Shown piece after piece: positions 15,047-24,279 of a stretch of 64,000 nt of DNA; the first letter of the stretch is position 1, and the number at the start of each line of letters is the position of its first letter. Source of the DNA: Alitiscatomonas aceti (GTDB taxonomy: Bacteria; Bacillota; Clostridia; Lachnospirales; Lachnospiraceae); the NCBI RefSeq assembly GCF_025567195.1, contig NZ_JAOQJF010000003.1, positions 106,156-170,155 on the forward strand, given 5' to 3'. A program made the position numbers and the translations under genes. The notes beneath the pieces are model-generated. The model had not been told where the DNA came from. It worked only from the letters and a program-made list of their open reading frames with translations, and searched no databases.

Positions 15047-17530
15047 ATGGAGCGATATACAGAGAAAGCAAAGGAGGCCCTGATCCTGGCCGCAGAGGCC
15101 GCAGAGGAAACGGGTTCCCGGACTGTGGGGACCGAGCATATCCTGGTGGGACTCATGAAGGAGGGCACGGGAACGGCAGCCAGGGTCCTGGAGGCCGGAG
15201 ACGTGAAGCTGGAGCGGGTCCTGGAGCTGGAGAAGAAGCTGGTGTCCTCCAGCCAGCCCACCCAGATCCGTGACCGGGAGGGCTATACGCCCATTGCCAG
15301 GAAGGTGCTGGAAAACAGTTACAGGGAGGCGGTCCGCTTCCATGCCCCGCTCATCGGAACGGAGCATATCCTTATGGCGATGCTAAAGCAGACGGACTGT
15401 GTGGCTGTGCGGCTTTTAAATACATTAAACATCAATATCCAGAGGCTTTATATCGATCTTCTGTCCGCCATGGGAGAGGAAGGAGCCGCCGGCCGTGAGG
15501 AGCTGGCCCAGGGCCGGAGCGGAAGGGATGGAAAGGCGGATACGCCGGTGCTGGACGAATACAGCCGGGATCTTACAAAGCTGGCAGCAGAGGGAAAGCT
15601 GGATCCGGTCATCGGAAGAGAGCATGAGATCGGCCGGGTGATCCAGATCTTAAGCCGCAGGACGAAAAATAACCCCTGCCTCATCGGAGAGCCGGGCGTG
15701 GGAAAGACGGCGGTGACCGAGGGCCTGGCCCAGATGATCGCAGCCGGGGATGTGCCGGATACCATCCGTGGAAAGCGGGTGGTGATCCTGGACCTTTCCG
15801 GCATGGTGGCCGGTTCCAAATACCGGGGAGAATTTGAGGAACGGATCAAAAATGTGCTGAACGAGGTGCGGGAAGCGGGAAATGTGCTTCTGTTCATCGA
15901 CGAGATCCATACCATCATCGGCGCAGGCGGCGCAGAGGGGGCCCTGGACGCCTCCAATATCTTAAAGCCGTCCCTGGCCCGGGGAGAGCTCCAGCTGATC
16001 GGAGCCACTACCATCGAGGAATACCGGAAGTATATCGAAAAGGACCCGGCCCTGGAGCGCCGGTTCCAGCCGGTGACCGTGGAGGAGCCCACAGAGGAGG
16101 AGGCTGTGGCCATCTTAAAGGGCCTGCGCCCCAGGTATGAGGAGCACCACCGCGTGACCATCACCGACGCCGCCCTGACAGCGGCCGTCCGTCTGTCCTC
16201 CCGGTATATCAACGACCGGTTCCTGCCGGATAAGGCCATCGATCTGATCGACGAGGCCTCCTCCAAGGTGCGGCTTTCGGTTTTTGTGGAGCCCAGAGGC
16301 GTAAAGGAGCTGGAGGCAGAGATCAGGGAGCTGGAAAAGGCCAAGGAGGAGGCCATCCGGTCCGAGGCCTATGAGGAAGCGGGAGAAATAAAGAAAAAGC
16401 AGGAAAAGAAGCGGGAGAAGATCGGGAAGCTCCGGGAAAAGTGGGAGGAGGAGAAAAACTCCAGGCCCCTTTTCGTGGACGAGGAGGAGATCGCGGACGT
16501 GGTCTCCGGCTGGACGAAGATCCCCGTGAGCAAGCTGAAGGAGGAAGAGACAGAGCGCCTCTTAAAGCTGGAGTCTATCCTCCATGAGCGGGTGGTGGGC
16601 CAGGAGGAGGCCGTGACCGCCGTTTCCAAAGCCATCCGGCGGGGGAGAGTGGGCCTTAAGGATCCCAGACGGCCCATCGGCTCCTTCCTATTCCTGGGAC
16701 CCACCGGCGTCGGGAAAACAGAGCTCTGCAAGGCTCTGGCCGAGGCCATGTTCGGGACAGAAAATGCCCTGATCCGGGTGGACATGTCCGAATATATGGA
16801 AAAGCACAGCGTATCCAAGATGATCGGCTCCCCGCCAGGCTATGTGGGCTATGAGGGAGGCGGACAGCTGAGCGAAAAGGTGCGGAGGAATCCCTATTCA
16901 GTGATCCTTTTTGATGAGGTGGAAAAAGCCCATCCCGACGTGTTCAATATCCTTCTCCAGGTGCTGGACGACGGCCATATCACCGACTCCCAGGGACATA
17001 AGATCGATTTTAAGAATACCATCGTGATCATGACCTCCAATGCCGGAGCGGAGAATATCATCGCCCCCAGACACCTGGGCTTCACCTCCCAGGATGATGA
17101 AAAGGCCAGGTATACCAGGATGAAAACGGGGGTCATGGATGAGGTAAAACGGCTGTTCAAGCCGGAGTTTTTAAACAGGATCGACGAGATCATCGTGTTC
17201 CATCCCCTCAATAAGACCCATATGAAGGAGATCGTTTCCATTATGTTGAATACCGTCGGAAAGCGGACGAAGCAGCAGATGTCCATCCGTTTAAACGCCG
17301 GGGAGGACGTGAAGGATTTCCTGGTGGAAAAGGGCTATGATGAAAAATACGGGGCAAGGCCCCTGCGGCGTACCATCCAGAACCTGGTGGAGGATAAGCT
17401 GGCGGAGGCCGTCCTGGAAGGAAGGGTAAGAGAGGGAGATTCGGTGAAGCTCCTTTTAAAGGACGGACAGCTTAAATTTTCTGCCAGGCACCCACAAACT
17501 GCTAGAAAACAGGATGGGGTTGTGGTATGA
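15047..17530 (+). CDS. clpC: ATP-dependent Clp protease ATP-binding subunit ClpC
   Basis: ClpC is the Hsp100 unfoldase that feeds substrates to ClpP. The 827-residue protein has a Clp_N double repeat (residues about 1-145), a first AAA+ domain with GEPGVGKTA, an M-domain with a UVR motif (EAYEEAGEIKKKQEKK), a second AAA+ domain with GPTGVGKTE, a hydrophobic ClpP-docking LGF tripeptide (RHLGFTSQ) and a C-terminal D2-small domain. AAAGGA precedes the ATG. It is the last heat-shock gene in the operon; radA lies further on, as in Bacillus. Confidence 0.95.
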   Translation: MERYTEKAKEALILAAEAAEETGSRTVGTEHILVGLMKEGTGTAARVLEAGDVKLERVLELEKKLVSSSQPTQIRDREGYTPIARKVLENSYREAVRFHAPLIGTEHILMAMLKQTDCVAVRLLNTLNINIQRLYIDLLSAMGEEGAAGREELAQGRSGRDGKADTPVLDEYSRDLTKLAAEGKLDPVIGREHEIGRVIQILSRRTKNNPCLIGEPGVGKTAVTEGLAQMIAAGDVPDTIRGKRVVILDLSGMVAGSKYRGEFEERIKNVLNEVREAGNVLLFIDEIHTIIGAGGAEGALDASNILKPSLARGELQLIGATTIEEYRKYIEKDPALERRFQPVTVEEPTEEEAVAILKGLRPRYEEHHRVTITDAALTAAVRLSSRYINDRFLPDKAIDLIDEASSKVRLSVFVEPRGVKELEAEIRELEKAKEEAIRSEAYEEAGEIKKKQEKKREKIGKLREKWEEEKNSRPLFVDEEEIADVVSGWTKIPVSKLKEEETERLLKLESILHERVVGQEEAVTAVSKAIRRGRVGLKDPRRPIGSFLFLGPTGVGKTELCKALAEAMFGTENALIRVDMSEYMEKHSVSKMIGSPPGYVGYEGGGQLSEKVRRNPYSVILFDEVEKAHPDVFNILLQVLDDGHITDSQGHKIDFKNTIVIMTSNAGAENIIAPRHLGFTSQDDEKARYTRMKTGVMDEVKRLFKPEFLNRIDEIIVFHPLNKTHMKEIVSIMLNTVGKRTKQQMSIRLNAGEDVKDFLVEKGYDEKYGARPLRRTIQNLVEDKLAEAVLEGRVREGDSVKLLLKDGQLKFSARHPQTARKQDGVVV

Positions 17531-17602
17531 TAAAAGTGATCAAAAAAGGATCATAAAAGACCGCAGAAGTTTTAGGAAATACACAAAAGGAGACTAAGTA
17601 TT

Positions 17603-18016
17603 ATGTCAGTGATCAATGAATTAATCCGTACAGAAGAGAATGGGAACATCAGCTTTGGCAATTATTCCCTGGACGTGAAATCCAAAGCCGAGGATTTCGA
17701 GCATGACGGAGATCTTTATAAAGTAAAGACCTTTAAGGAGATCACAAAACTGGAGCGCAACGGCATGTTCGTATACGAGTCTGTTCCGGGAACTGCAGTG
17801 ACCGATTTTTCCGTAAAGGACACAGAGGTATCCTTTAAGGTGGAGGGAACAGAGGACGCCCAGATCACGATCCAGCTGGAAGACGACATGGAATATGAGG
17901 TGTTTGAGGACGGCGCAGCCATCGGCGGCATGAAGACCAACATGAGCGGAAAGCTGAGCCTTTCCGTGGAGCTTTCCGAGGGAAAGGCCGTGGAAGTGAA
18001 AGTGATCCGGAAGTAA
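17603..18016 (+). CDS. Conserved hypothetical protein between clpC and radA
   Basis: This 137-residue acidic, beta-rich protein has no signal peptide or membrane segment. It contains DLYKVKTFKEITKLERNGM and VYESVPGTAVTDF (about residues 36-70), and a C-terminal domain of alternating hydrophobic strands (VSFKVEGTEDAQITIQLED). From memory, near-identical small proteins of Lachnospiraceae are often labelled endosialidase; nothing in this sequence shows an enzymatic active site, and I regard that label as unreliable. AAAGGAG precedes the ATG. Its place between clpC and radA suggests a stress-linked or membrane-independent adaptor role, which is inference. Confidence 0.7.
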   Translation: MSVINELIRTEENGNISFGNYSLDVKSKAEDFEHDGDLYKVKTFKEITKLERNGMFVYESVPGTAVTDFSVKDTEVSFKVEGTEDAQITIQLEDDMEYEVFEDGAAIGGMKTNMSGKLSLSVELSEGKAVEVKVIRK

Positions 18017-18038
18017 GCAGGAAAGAAAGGATATTATA

Positions 18039-19475
18039 GTGGCAAAAGCAAAGACAGGAACAGTATTTTTCTGTAAGGAATGCGGCTATGAATCCGGTAA
18101 GTGGATGGGGCAGTGCCCGGCGTGTAAGGAGTGGAATACCTTTGTGGAGGAGCCTGTGGTCTCGGAACGGAGATCCCAGGGAGCCGAAAGGGTCCGCGTC
18201 CCAGGCCGGGGCACTGCCCCTGTCCATATCTCGGATATTTCCCTGGAGGAGCAGGACCGGATGGCCACCGGCTTTGGGGAGCTGGACCGGGTCTTAGGGA
18301 GCGGGATCGTCCGGGGAAGCCTGGTGTTAGTGGGCGGAGATCCCGGGATCGGAAAATCCACCCTTTTACTCCAGGTTTGCCGGAATCTGTCCATGGCCGG
18401 AAAAAAGGTCCTTTATATTTCCGGGGAGGAGTCCTTAAAGCAGATCAAGATGCGGGCCAACCGGATCGGGACGATCACCGGGGAGCTTCTGTTTCTCTGT
18501 GAGACCAACCTGGATCTGGTCCGGGGGGCCATTGAAAACGGAAAGCCGGACGTGGTGATCATTGACTCCATCCAGACCATGTACCGGGAGGATATTTCCT
18601 CCGCCCCCGGAAGCGTCAGCCAGGTACGGGAATCCACAAACCTGCTGATGCAGACCGCCAAGGGGCTGGGGATCACCATTTTCATCGTGGGCCATGTGAC
18701 CAAGGAGGGCGTGGTAGCCGGTCCCAGGGTCCTGGAGCATATGGTGGATACGGTGCTGTATTTTGAGGGAGACAGGAACGATTCCTACCGGATCTTAAGG
18801 GCCGTGAAGAACCGGTTCGGCTCCACCAACGAGATCGGTGTGTTTGAGATGCAGGAAAAGGGACTGGAGGAAGTGAAAAATCCGTCGGAGATGCTGATCT
18901 CCGGCCGCCCCAGGGAGGCCTCCGGGGCTGTGGTGGCCTGCTCTCTGGAGGGGACCAGGCCCATCCTCCTGGAGGTCCAGGCGCTGGTGACGGCCACCAG
19001 TTTCGGAATGGCCAGGAGAACGGCCAACGGCGTGGATTATAACCGGATCAATATTTTGCTGGCGATCCTGGAAAAGCGGTGCGGCTACGCTATGAGCCGG
19101 TACGACGCTTATGTAAACATCGCCGGCGGCATGAAGATGAATGAGCCGGCCCTGGATCTGGCGGTGGTCATGGCCCTGGTGTCCAGCTTCAAGAACCGGG
19201 AGGTGGATCCGGGCATGCTGATCTTTGGAGAGGTGGGCCTTTCCGGCGAGGTCCGGGCCGTTTCCCAGGCCGGGCAGCGGGTGGCGGAGGCTGTGAAGAT
19301 GGGCTTTACGGCCTGTGTGCTCCCAAAGGCCAACCTGGAGAAGCTCCGGAGTGAAAAACGGATCCGGCTCATTGGAGTGGAAAATGTACGGGAGGCCATC
19401 GAGGGGGTATTTTCTTCTTCCCCGGCTTCCCATACGGATGAGCTCCCGTTCCAGCCGGTGCCCAGCCGCACATAA
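18039..19475 (+). CDS. radA: DNA repair protein RadA
   Basis: RadA (Sms) is a RecA-like motor that drives branch migration in recombination and repair. The 478-residue protein has the N-terminal zinc finger (CKECGYESGKW...CPAC), Walker A GDPGIGKST near residue 105, the RadA signature KNRFGSTNEIG near 265, and a Lon-protease-like C-terminal domain. The start is GTG with AAAGGA upstream. It lies downstream of clpC as in many Firmicutes. Confidence 0.95.
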   Translation: MAKAKTGTVFFCKECGYESGKWMGQCPACKEWNTFVEEPVVSERRSQGAERVRVPGRGTAPVHISDISLEEQDRMATGFGELDRVLGSGIVRGSLVLVGGDPGIGKSTLLLQVCRNLSMAGKKVLYISGEESLKQIKMRANRIGTITGELLFLCETNLDLVRGAIENGKPDVVIIDSIQTMYREDISSAPGSVSQVRESTNLLMQTAKGLGITIFIVGHVTKEGVVAGPRVLEHMVDTVLYFEGDRNDSYRILRAVKNRFGSTNEIGVFEMQEKGLEEVKNPSEMLISGRPREASGAVVACSLEGTRPILLEVQALVTATSFGMARRTANGVDYNRINILLAILEKRCGYAMSRYDAYVNIAGGMKMNEPALDLAVVMALVSSFKNREVDPGMLIFGEVGLSGEVRAVSQAGQRVAEAVKMGFTACVLPKANLEKLRSEKRIRLIGVENVREAIEGVFSSSPASHTDELPFQPVPSRT

Positions 19476-19537
19476 GGCGGCTGGAACACGGCTTCAGGAC
19501 CGGCGGATCGCCAGGAGGAAAAGAGGAGGGATATGAA

Positions 19538-20182
19538 ATGAAAGTGATCGATCTGACCCATACGATCCGGGAGGATATGCCGGTTTATCCGGGAACGGAA
19601 ACGCCGGAGCTTTCACCGGCCAGCAGCTATGAAAAGGATGGATTTAAGGAAACGCTTCTCCATATGTATTCCCACACGGGAACCCATATGGATCCGCCGG
19701 CCCATTTATATGAGGGGCGGACGACCCTGGACCAGTTTCCGGCAGAGCAGTTTACTGGCCGGGCGCTGGTGATCGACTGCCGGGACCTTGCGGAGGGAGA
19801 CGCCATTACCATGGACCGCGTCCGGAGATACGGGGCCCTGGCAGAGGAGGCGGATTTCCTGCTTTTTAACCTGGGATGGGATAAGCGCTGGGGAACAGAG
19901 GCGTATTTTGGAAATTATCCATGTGTGGATGATGAGGTCCTGGATCACATCATAAAGGGGCATTATAAGGGGATCGGGTTCGATGTGATCGGACTGGATC
20001 CCATGGACGATGCAGACCTTCCCCGCCATAAAAAGCTGTTTAAGGACTGTGAGATCGTGAACATTGAGAATCTTAAGGATCTGGAGCTTTGCGGAGAGGG
20101 ACTCTTCTGGTTTGCCTGTTTTCCGATGAAGATCGAAAACAGCGATGGAGCGCCGGCCAGGGCTGTGGCCTGGATCGAATAA
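19538..20182 (+). CDS. Cyclase-family metal-dependent hydrolase (kynurenine formamidase-like)
   Basis: This 214-residue protein belongs to the putative cyclase/KynB superfamily. Its metal-binding signature HTGTHMDPPAH (residues about 47-57) is complete, and the N-terminus IDLTHTIREDMPVYPG is characteristic. Members hydrolyse N-formylkynurenine, isatin or other amides and lactones; no tryptophan-catabolic genes are present here, so the substrate is unknown. GGAGGG precedes the ATG. It ends at a strong hairpin. Confidence 0.85.
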   Translation: MKVIDLTHTIREDMPVYPGTETPELSPASSYEKDGFKETLLHMYSHTGTHMDPPAHLYEGRTTLDQFPAEQFTGRALVIDCRDLAEGDAITMDRVRRYGALAEEADFLLFNLGWDKRWGTEAYFGNYPCVDDEVLDHIIKGHYKGIGFDVIGLDPMDDADLPRHKKLFKDCEIVNIENLKDLELCGEGLFWFACFPMKIENSDGAPARAVAWIE

Positions 20183-20231
20183 AAAATGGGGCTGCCGCCA
20201 GGGGACAAAAATGTCCTTTGGCAGCAGCCCC
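20182..20231 (-). terminator. Terminator between the cyclase and HPr-like genes
   Basis: Long GC-rich hairpin: GGGGCTGCCGCCA pairs with TGGCAGCAGCCCC around GGGGACA/TGTCC. Reading the minus strand it ends in a T run, so it terminates the HPr-like gene; it also blocks the convergent plus transcript. Confidence 0.8.
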
Positions 20232-20256
20232 GGTGTGTTTCCGGCCTGCGGGATCT

Positions 20257-20505
20257 TTATGCCACAGCGTGGATCTTTGCCGCGTCGTGGTCGTCCAGAA
20301 ATTCCTCAAAGCCAGGGTTTTCTCCGCTAAATTCCACAGTGAGGACCTTTGTAAAGTCCAGGCTGAGGACTCCAAGGATGGATTTTGCATCGATGATCAC
20401 ACGGTTGTAGAAAATATTAATATCGAAATCACACTCACTGGCTCTGGCTACAAAGTCCTTTGCTTCAGCGATGGTAGAGATCCGGATCTTTCTCTGCGTC
20501 ATCAT
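20257..20505 (-). CDS. HPr-fold protein lacking the active-site histidine
   Basis: This 82-residue protein fits the HPr (PtsH/Crh) fold. The second half contains KSILGVLSLD, matching the regulatory serine region of HPr (KSIMGVMSL). The first half, where HPr has GLHARPA with the phosphorylated His15, reads STIAEAKDFVARA and has no histidine. It therefore cannot act as a classical PTS phosphocarrier but could still be phosphorylated at Ser by HPr kinase or bind partners, as Crh does. ATG 20505 is chosen because AAAGGAG lies eight bases upstream. Confidence 0.75.
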   Translation of the reverse strand: MMTQRKIRISTIAEAKDFVARASECDFDINIFYNRVIIDAKSILGVLSLDFTKVLTVEFSGENPGFEEFLDDHDAAKIHAVA

Positions 20506-20556
20506 GGGTATCACTCCTTTAAAAATAAATGCTATTGATTTTCCGTGTTCATTTCC

Positions 20557-20585
20557 TTTATATCATTTGTTATTTCAATAGTCAA
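20557..20585 (-). promoter_or_regulatory. Promoter of the HPr-like gene
   Basis: On the minus strand TTGACT (20585-20580), a 17-base spacer and TATAAA (20562-20557). Confidence 0.6.
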
Positions 20586-20712
20586 CCGACAAAATATACT
20601 AGTTTTTTTGCTTTTTCCGGGTTTTTCTGTGGCTTTTCTCCAAAAGAGAGGATTTTGATGACAGCGGAAGGAATAATTACATCAGTTTTTTAAATTTTTC
20701 GGAAAATAGTAA

Positions 20713-20741
20713 TTGACATTTGGGTGCTGCTGTGGTATCAT
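20713..20741 (+). promoter_or_regulatory. Promoter of tRNA-Trp
   Basis: Perfect TTGACA (20713-20718), 17-base spacer, TATCAT (20736-20741), 44 bases before the tRNA. Confidence 0.7.
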
Positions 20742-20784
20742 CTTTAAACGTGAGAGGCAGTAAAAAATCTCATGAAAAATTTAT

Positions 20785-20855
20785 AGGGGATTAGTTCAAT
20801 GGTAGAGCGGCAGTCTCCAAAACTGTAAATGGGGGTTCGAGCCCCTCATCCCCTG
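20785..20855 (+). tRNA. tRNA-Trp (CCA anticodon)
   Basis: A 71-base cloverleaf. The acceptor AGGGGAT pairs with ATCCCCT plus a G discriminator. The anticodon loop CTCCAAA carries CCA, and the T-arm is GGGGGTTCGAGCCCC. CCA end not encoded. Flanked by its own promoter and terminator. Confidence 0.95.
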
Positions 20856-20863
20856 CTGATTAG

Positions 20864-20898
20864 AAAAGCTGGAATCCGATTCGGATCCCAGCTTTTTC
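20864..20898 (+). terminator. Terminator of tRNA-Trp
   Basis: AAAGCTGG and ATCCG pair with CGGAT and CCAGCTTT around a short loop, followed by a T run. Confidence 0.8.
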
Positions 20899-20964
20899 TT
20901 TACAGGAAATTAGACTTTTCCGGGCCGGTATTGTATAATGGAGCAAGGAACGGAGGAAGGAAGC

Positions 20965-23325
20965 ATGGAACAGAAAAAACAGGTCAGGATCTCGGTGCGG
21001 GCGCTGGTGGAGTTCGTGCTCCGCTCCGGAGACATCGATAACCGCCGTTCCGGAGCGGCCCAGAAGGATGCCATGGCGGCGGGGACCAGGATCCATAAAA
21101 AGATCCAGAAGCGGATGGGCGGGAATTACAGAGCTGAGGTGCCGTTAAAATATACGGCCCTGGACGAAGAAGAGGACATCGAACTTCTGGTGGAGGGCCG
21201 GGCCGACGGGATCTTTGAGGAAGACGGCATCGTGACCATTGATGAGATCAAGGGCGTGTATATGGATCTGGAGCGGCTTACAGAGCCGGTGGCGGTGCAT
21301 ATGGCCCAGGCCATGTGCTACGGATATTTTTACTGCTGCGACCGGGATCTGGACGGTGTGCGGATCCAGCTTACCTACTGTAATCTGGAGACCGAGGAGA
21401 TCCGCCGGTTCCATGAGGACAGGTCGAAGGAGGAGCTGGAGGTGTGGTTCCGTTCGGTGATCCACGAATACTTTAAGTGGGCCAGATATCTGTGTCACCA
21501 TGAGCTCCAGAGGAACCAGTCCATAAGCGGCCTGGAGTTTCCCTTTCCCTACCGGGAGGGCCAGCGGGATCTGGCGGTGGCCGTGTATAAGACCATTTCC
21601 CGGAAAAAGCGGCTGTTCATCCAGGCTCCCACAGGCATCGGAAAGACTCTTTCCACCATTTTTCCCGCTGTCCAGGCCATGGGAGCGGGGAAGGCCTCCA
21701 AGGTTTTTTATCTGACGGCCAAGACCATCACCAGAACGGTGGCGGAGGAGGCGTTCAGGATCCTAAGGAGCCGGGGACTGGTGTTCACGGCCGTGACCAT
21801 CACGGCCAAAGAAAAGCTGTGCCCCATGGAGAAGACCGAGTGCAATCCGGAGGCATGTCCCTATGCCAAAGGTCATTTTGACCGGGTCAACGAGGCGGTG
21901 TTCGACATCCTGCACCTGGAGCAGGAGATGGACCGGGAGACCGTGTTGAGATACGCGGAAAAATACCGGGTCTGCCCCTTTGAGTTCTGCCTGGATATTT
22001 CCAGCTGGACCGATGGGATCATCTGCGACTACAATTATGTGTTCGATCCAAACGTGCGGCTGAAACGCTACTTTGCCGACGGGGCCTCGGGAGATTATCT
22101 TTTCCTGGTGGATGAGGCCCACAACCTGGTGTCCAGGGCCAGGGAGATGTACAGCGCCTCTGTTTATAAGGAAGATTTCCTGGAGGTGAAGCGGATCATA
22201 AAGGGAAAGTCGCCCAGGCTGGAGCGGCAGCTGGACCGGTGCAATAAGCTGCTGCTTTCCATGAAGCGGGAGTGCGGGGACTGGCAGCTCCTGGAGGATG
22301 TGACGGGGCTGGCTGCCGGGATCATGACCGCCTTTTCTTATATGGAAACGTTTATGGAGGAATTCCCGGAGTTCCCGGAACGGGAGACGGTGCTGGACTT
22401 TTATTTCTGCCTCCGGGATTTTTTAAACGTCTATGAAGAGCTGGACGGCCATTACCGGATCTATGAGGAAAACCGGGAGGACGGCTCCTTCCTGGTGCGC
22501 CTCTTCTGCGTGGATCCTTCCCGGCTCCTTTCCAGATGCATGGATCAGGGAGCCAGCACCATCCTGTTTTCGGCCACGCTCCTTCCTGTCCGGTATTATA
22601 AGACCCTGCTTTCCGGAAACCAGGAGGATTACGCGGTGTATGTGAATTCGCCGTTTCCAGAGGAAAACCGCCTCCTTATGGTGGCGGAAGACGTGAGCAG
22701 CCGCTACACGAGACGCAGCCCGTCAGAATACCGGAAGGTGGCGGACTATATCCGGATCGTCACCCAAAGCCGGCCGGGAAATTATATGGTGTTTTTTCCT
22801 TCCTATCAGTATATGGGCGAGATCGAGGAGATCCTGGAGGAGGAGCCTTTGAAGGCGGATCTGCTGGTCCAGGGCCAGGGGATGGGAGAAGCGGAAAAGA
22901 CAGAATTCCTGGAGGAGTTTGAAAAGGAGAGGAGCCATTCCCTGGCCGCCTTCTGTGTCATGGGCGGCGTCTTTTCGGAGGGCATCGATCTGAAGGAGGA
23001 GCGGCTCATCGGGGTCATCGTGGTGGGCACGGGGCTCCCCATGGTCTGCGTAGAGCAGGAGGTGCTGAAGGGGTATTTTGATGAGACAGAGGAGAAGGGT
23101 TTTGATTTTTCTTACCAGTATCCCGGCATGAATAAGGTCCTCCAGGCGGCCGGGCGGGTGATCCGGACGCCTGGGGACCGGGGAGTGATCCTTTTGCTGG
23201 ATGACCGGTTTTTAAGAATGGATCATCTGGAACTGTTTCCCAGGGAATGGGAGCGTTTCCAGGTGGTGAACCGGGGAAATGCGGCCCGGTGCCTGGAGGA
23301 TTTCTGGAATGGAAGGGAGCCCTAG
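20965..23325 (+). CDS. RecB-like nuclease fused to a Rad3/DinG-type Fe-S helicase
   Basis: This 786-residue protein joins two modules. Residues about 1-190 look like a PD-(D/E)xK nuclease of the RecB/Cas4 type: RIHKK (His44), GRADGI (Asp81), DEIKG (Glu94 and Lys96) and MAQAMCYGY (Gln115). The rest is an XPD/DinG superfamily-2 helicase: Walker A PTGIGKT near 225, an Fe-S cysteine cluster (LCPMEKTECNPEACP and YRVCPFEFC), VDEAHNL, and C-terminal motifs V-VI (GGVFSEGIDL, QAAGRVIRTPGD). It should unwind and probably cut DNA in repair. ATG 20965 follows GGAGGAAGG. Confidence 0.85.
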   Translation: MEQKKQVRISVRALVEFVLRSGDIDNRRSGAAQKDAMAAGTRIHKKIQKRMGGNYRAEVPLKYTALDEEEDIELLVEGRADGIFEEDGIVTIDEIKGVYMDLERLTEPVAVHMAQAMCYGYFYCCDRDLDGVRIQLTYCNLETEEIRRFHEDRSKEELEVWFRSVIHEYFKWARYLCHHELQRNQSISGLEFPFPYREGQRDLAVAVYKTISRKKRLFIQAPTGIGKTLSTIFPAVQAMGAGKASKVFYLTAKTITRTVAEEAFRILRSRGLVFTAVTITAKEKLCPMEKTECNPEACPYAKGHFDRVNEAVFDILHLEQEMDRETVLRYAEKYRVCPFEFCLDISSWTDGIICDYNYVFDPNVRLKRYFADGASGDYLFLVDEAHNLVSRAREMYSASVYKEDFLEVKRIIKGKSPRLERQLDRCNKLLLSMKRECGDWQLLEDVTGLAAGIMTAFSYMETFMEEFPEFPERETVLDFYFCLRDFLNVYEELDGHYRIYEENREDGSFLVRLFCVDPSRLLSRCMDQGASTILFSATLLPVRYYKTLLSGNQEDYAVYVNSPFPEENRLLMVAEDVSSRYTRRSPSEYRKVADYIRIVTQSRPGNYMVFFPSYQYMGEIEEILEEEPLKADLLVQGQGMGEAEKTEFLEEFEKERSHSLAAFCVMGGVFSEGIDLKEERLIGVIVVGTGLPMVCVEQEVLKGYFDETEEKGFDFSYQYPGMNKVLQAAGRVIRTPGDRGVILLLDDRFLRMDHLELFPREWERFQVVNRGNAARCLEDFWNGREP

Positions 23326-23332
23326 GGCCATT

Positions 23333-24208
23333 TTACAGCATATCCATGAATTGTTTGGCCGCCTGGGATAAGGGGACCGAGCCGTTGGAGGCCACCACCA
23401 GCTTTCTGGCCGGAAGGCTCTGGGCCAGCTTAAGGATATAAAGCTGGGATTCGTCGGCGGGAATGCAGAAATCCGGCACAAAGGCGATCCCCAGGCCGAT
23501 GCGGGCCAGATCGATGAGCAGGTCGTTGCTGCTCAGCTCGATCTCCGGCACCAGATCCAGGTGGGAGCGCTGGAACATGGAGTGGAGGAACTCGCTGGTG
23601 GTGCTTTTCCGGTCCAGCATCATGATGGGGTACTCCTTTAGCTCCTCCAGGGTCAGGATCTGATCCGTCAGGGGAAAGGCCTCGGCATTGGCCACGAACA
23701 CATCGTGGAATTCGTGGATGGCCCGGACGCTGTGGCTGGCTAAAAGCCCGGAGTTGGGGTAGTTGCTTAGGATAAAATCCACCTGGCCGTTTTCCAGGAC
23801 GTGGGCGCACTCGATGGAGGTAAAGTTAAACACCTTGATGTGGACGTTGGGGTAGGCCTTGTGGAACTGGTTTAAATAGGGGACCAGATAGTAGCGGCAG
23901 ATGGTGTCGCTGGCGGCGATCCGCAGCTGGCCGCCGTTTAAGGAGTTGGCCTCCAAAAGCTGGTTTTCTCCTTTCTGGATCAGGTTCATGGCCGGTTCAA
24001 TGTGCTTGAACAGGATCTCTCCCTCGGGAGTCAGCTGGACCTTTTTCGTACTGCGGATGAAAAGCGTCTGGCCCAGCTTTTTTTCCAGGACCTTCACAGA
24101 CTGGCTCACGGCCGACTGGGAGATGAACAGACATTTGGAGGCCTCGGAGAAGCTTAAGGTCCGGGCCACATAGTAAAATACTTTATATAATTCGTAATTG
24201 ATATCCAT
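23333..24208 (-). CDS. LysR-family transcriptional regulator
   Basis: This 291-residue regulator has the LysR DNA-binding domain (SFSEASKCLFISQSAVSQSV, residues about 18-37) and an effector-binding domain from about residue 88 (GGQLRIAASDTICRYYLVP). AAGGAGG is seven bases before the ATG. It is divergent from the sigma-like gene at 24280 across a 71-base gap, so the pair may share a control region. It converges tightly on the helicase gene. Target and effector unknown. Confidence 0.88.
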   Translation of the reverse strand: MDINYELYKVFYYVARTLSFSEASKCLFISQSAVSQSVKVLEKKLGQTLFIRSTKKVQLTPEGEILFKHIEPAMNLIQKGENQLLEANSLNGGQLRIAASDTICRYYLVPYLNQFHKAYPNVHIKVFNFTSIECAHVLENGQVDFILSNYPNSGLLASHSVRAIHEFHDVFVANAEAFPLTDQILTLEELKEYPIMMLDRKSTTSEFLHSMFQRSHLDLVPEIELSSNDLLIDLARIGLGIAFVPDFCIPADESQLYILKLAQSLPARKLVVASNGSVPLSQAAKQFMDML

Positions 24209-24279
24209 TATTAGTCCTCCTTATAGGTAAACGACACTATTGTAGCACAACTTAAGAGTTTTGAAAAGAGGGAAACAGC

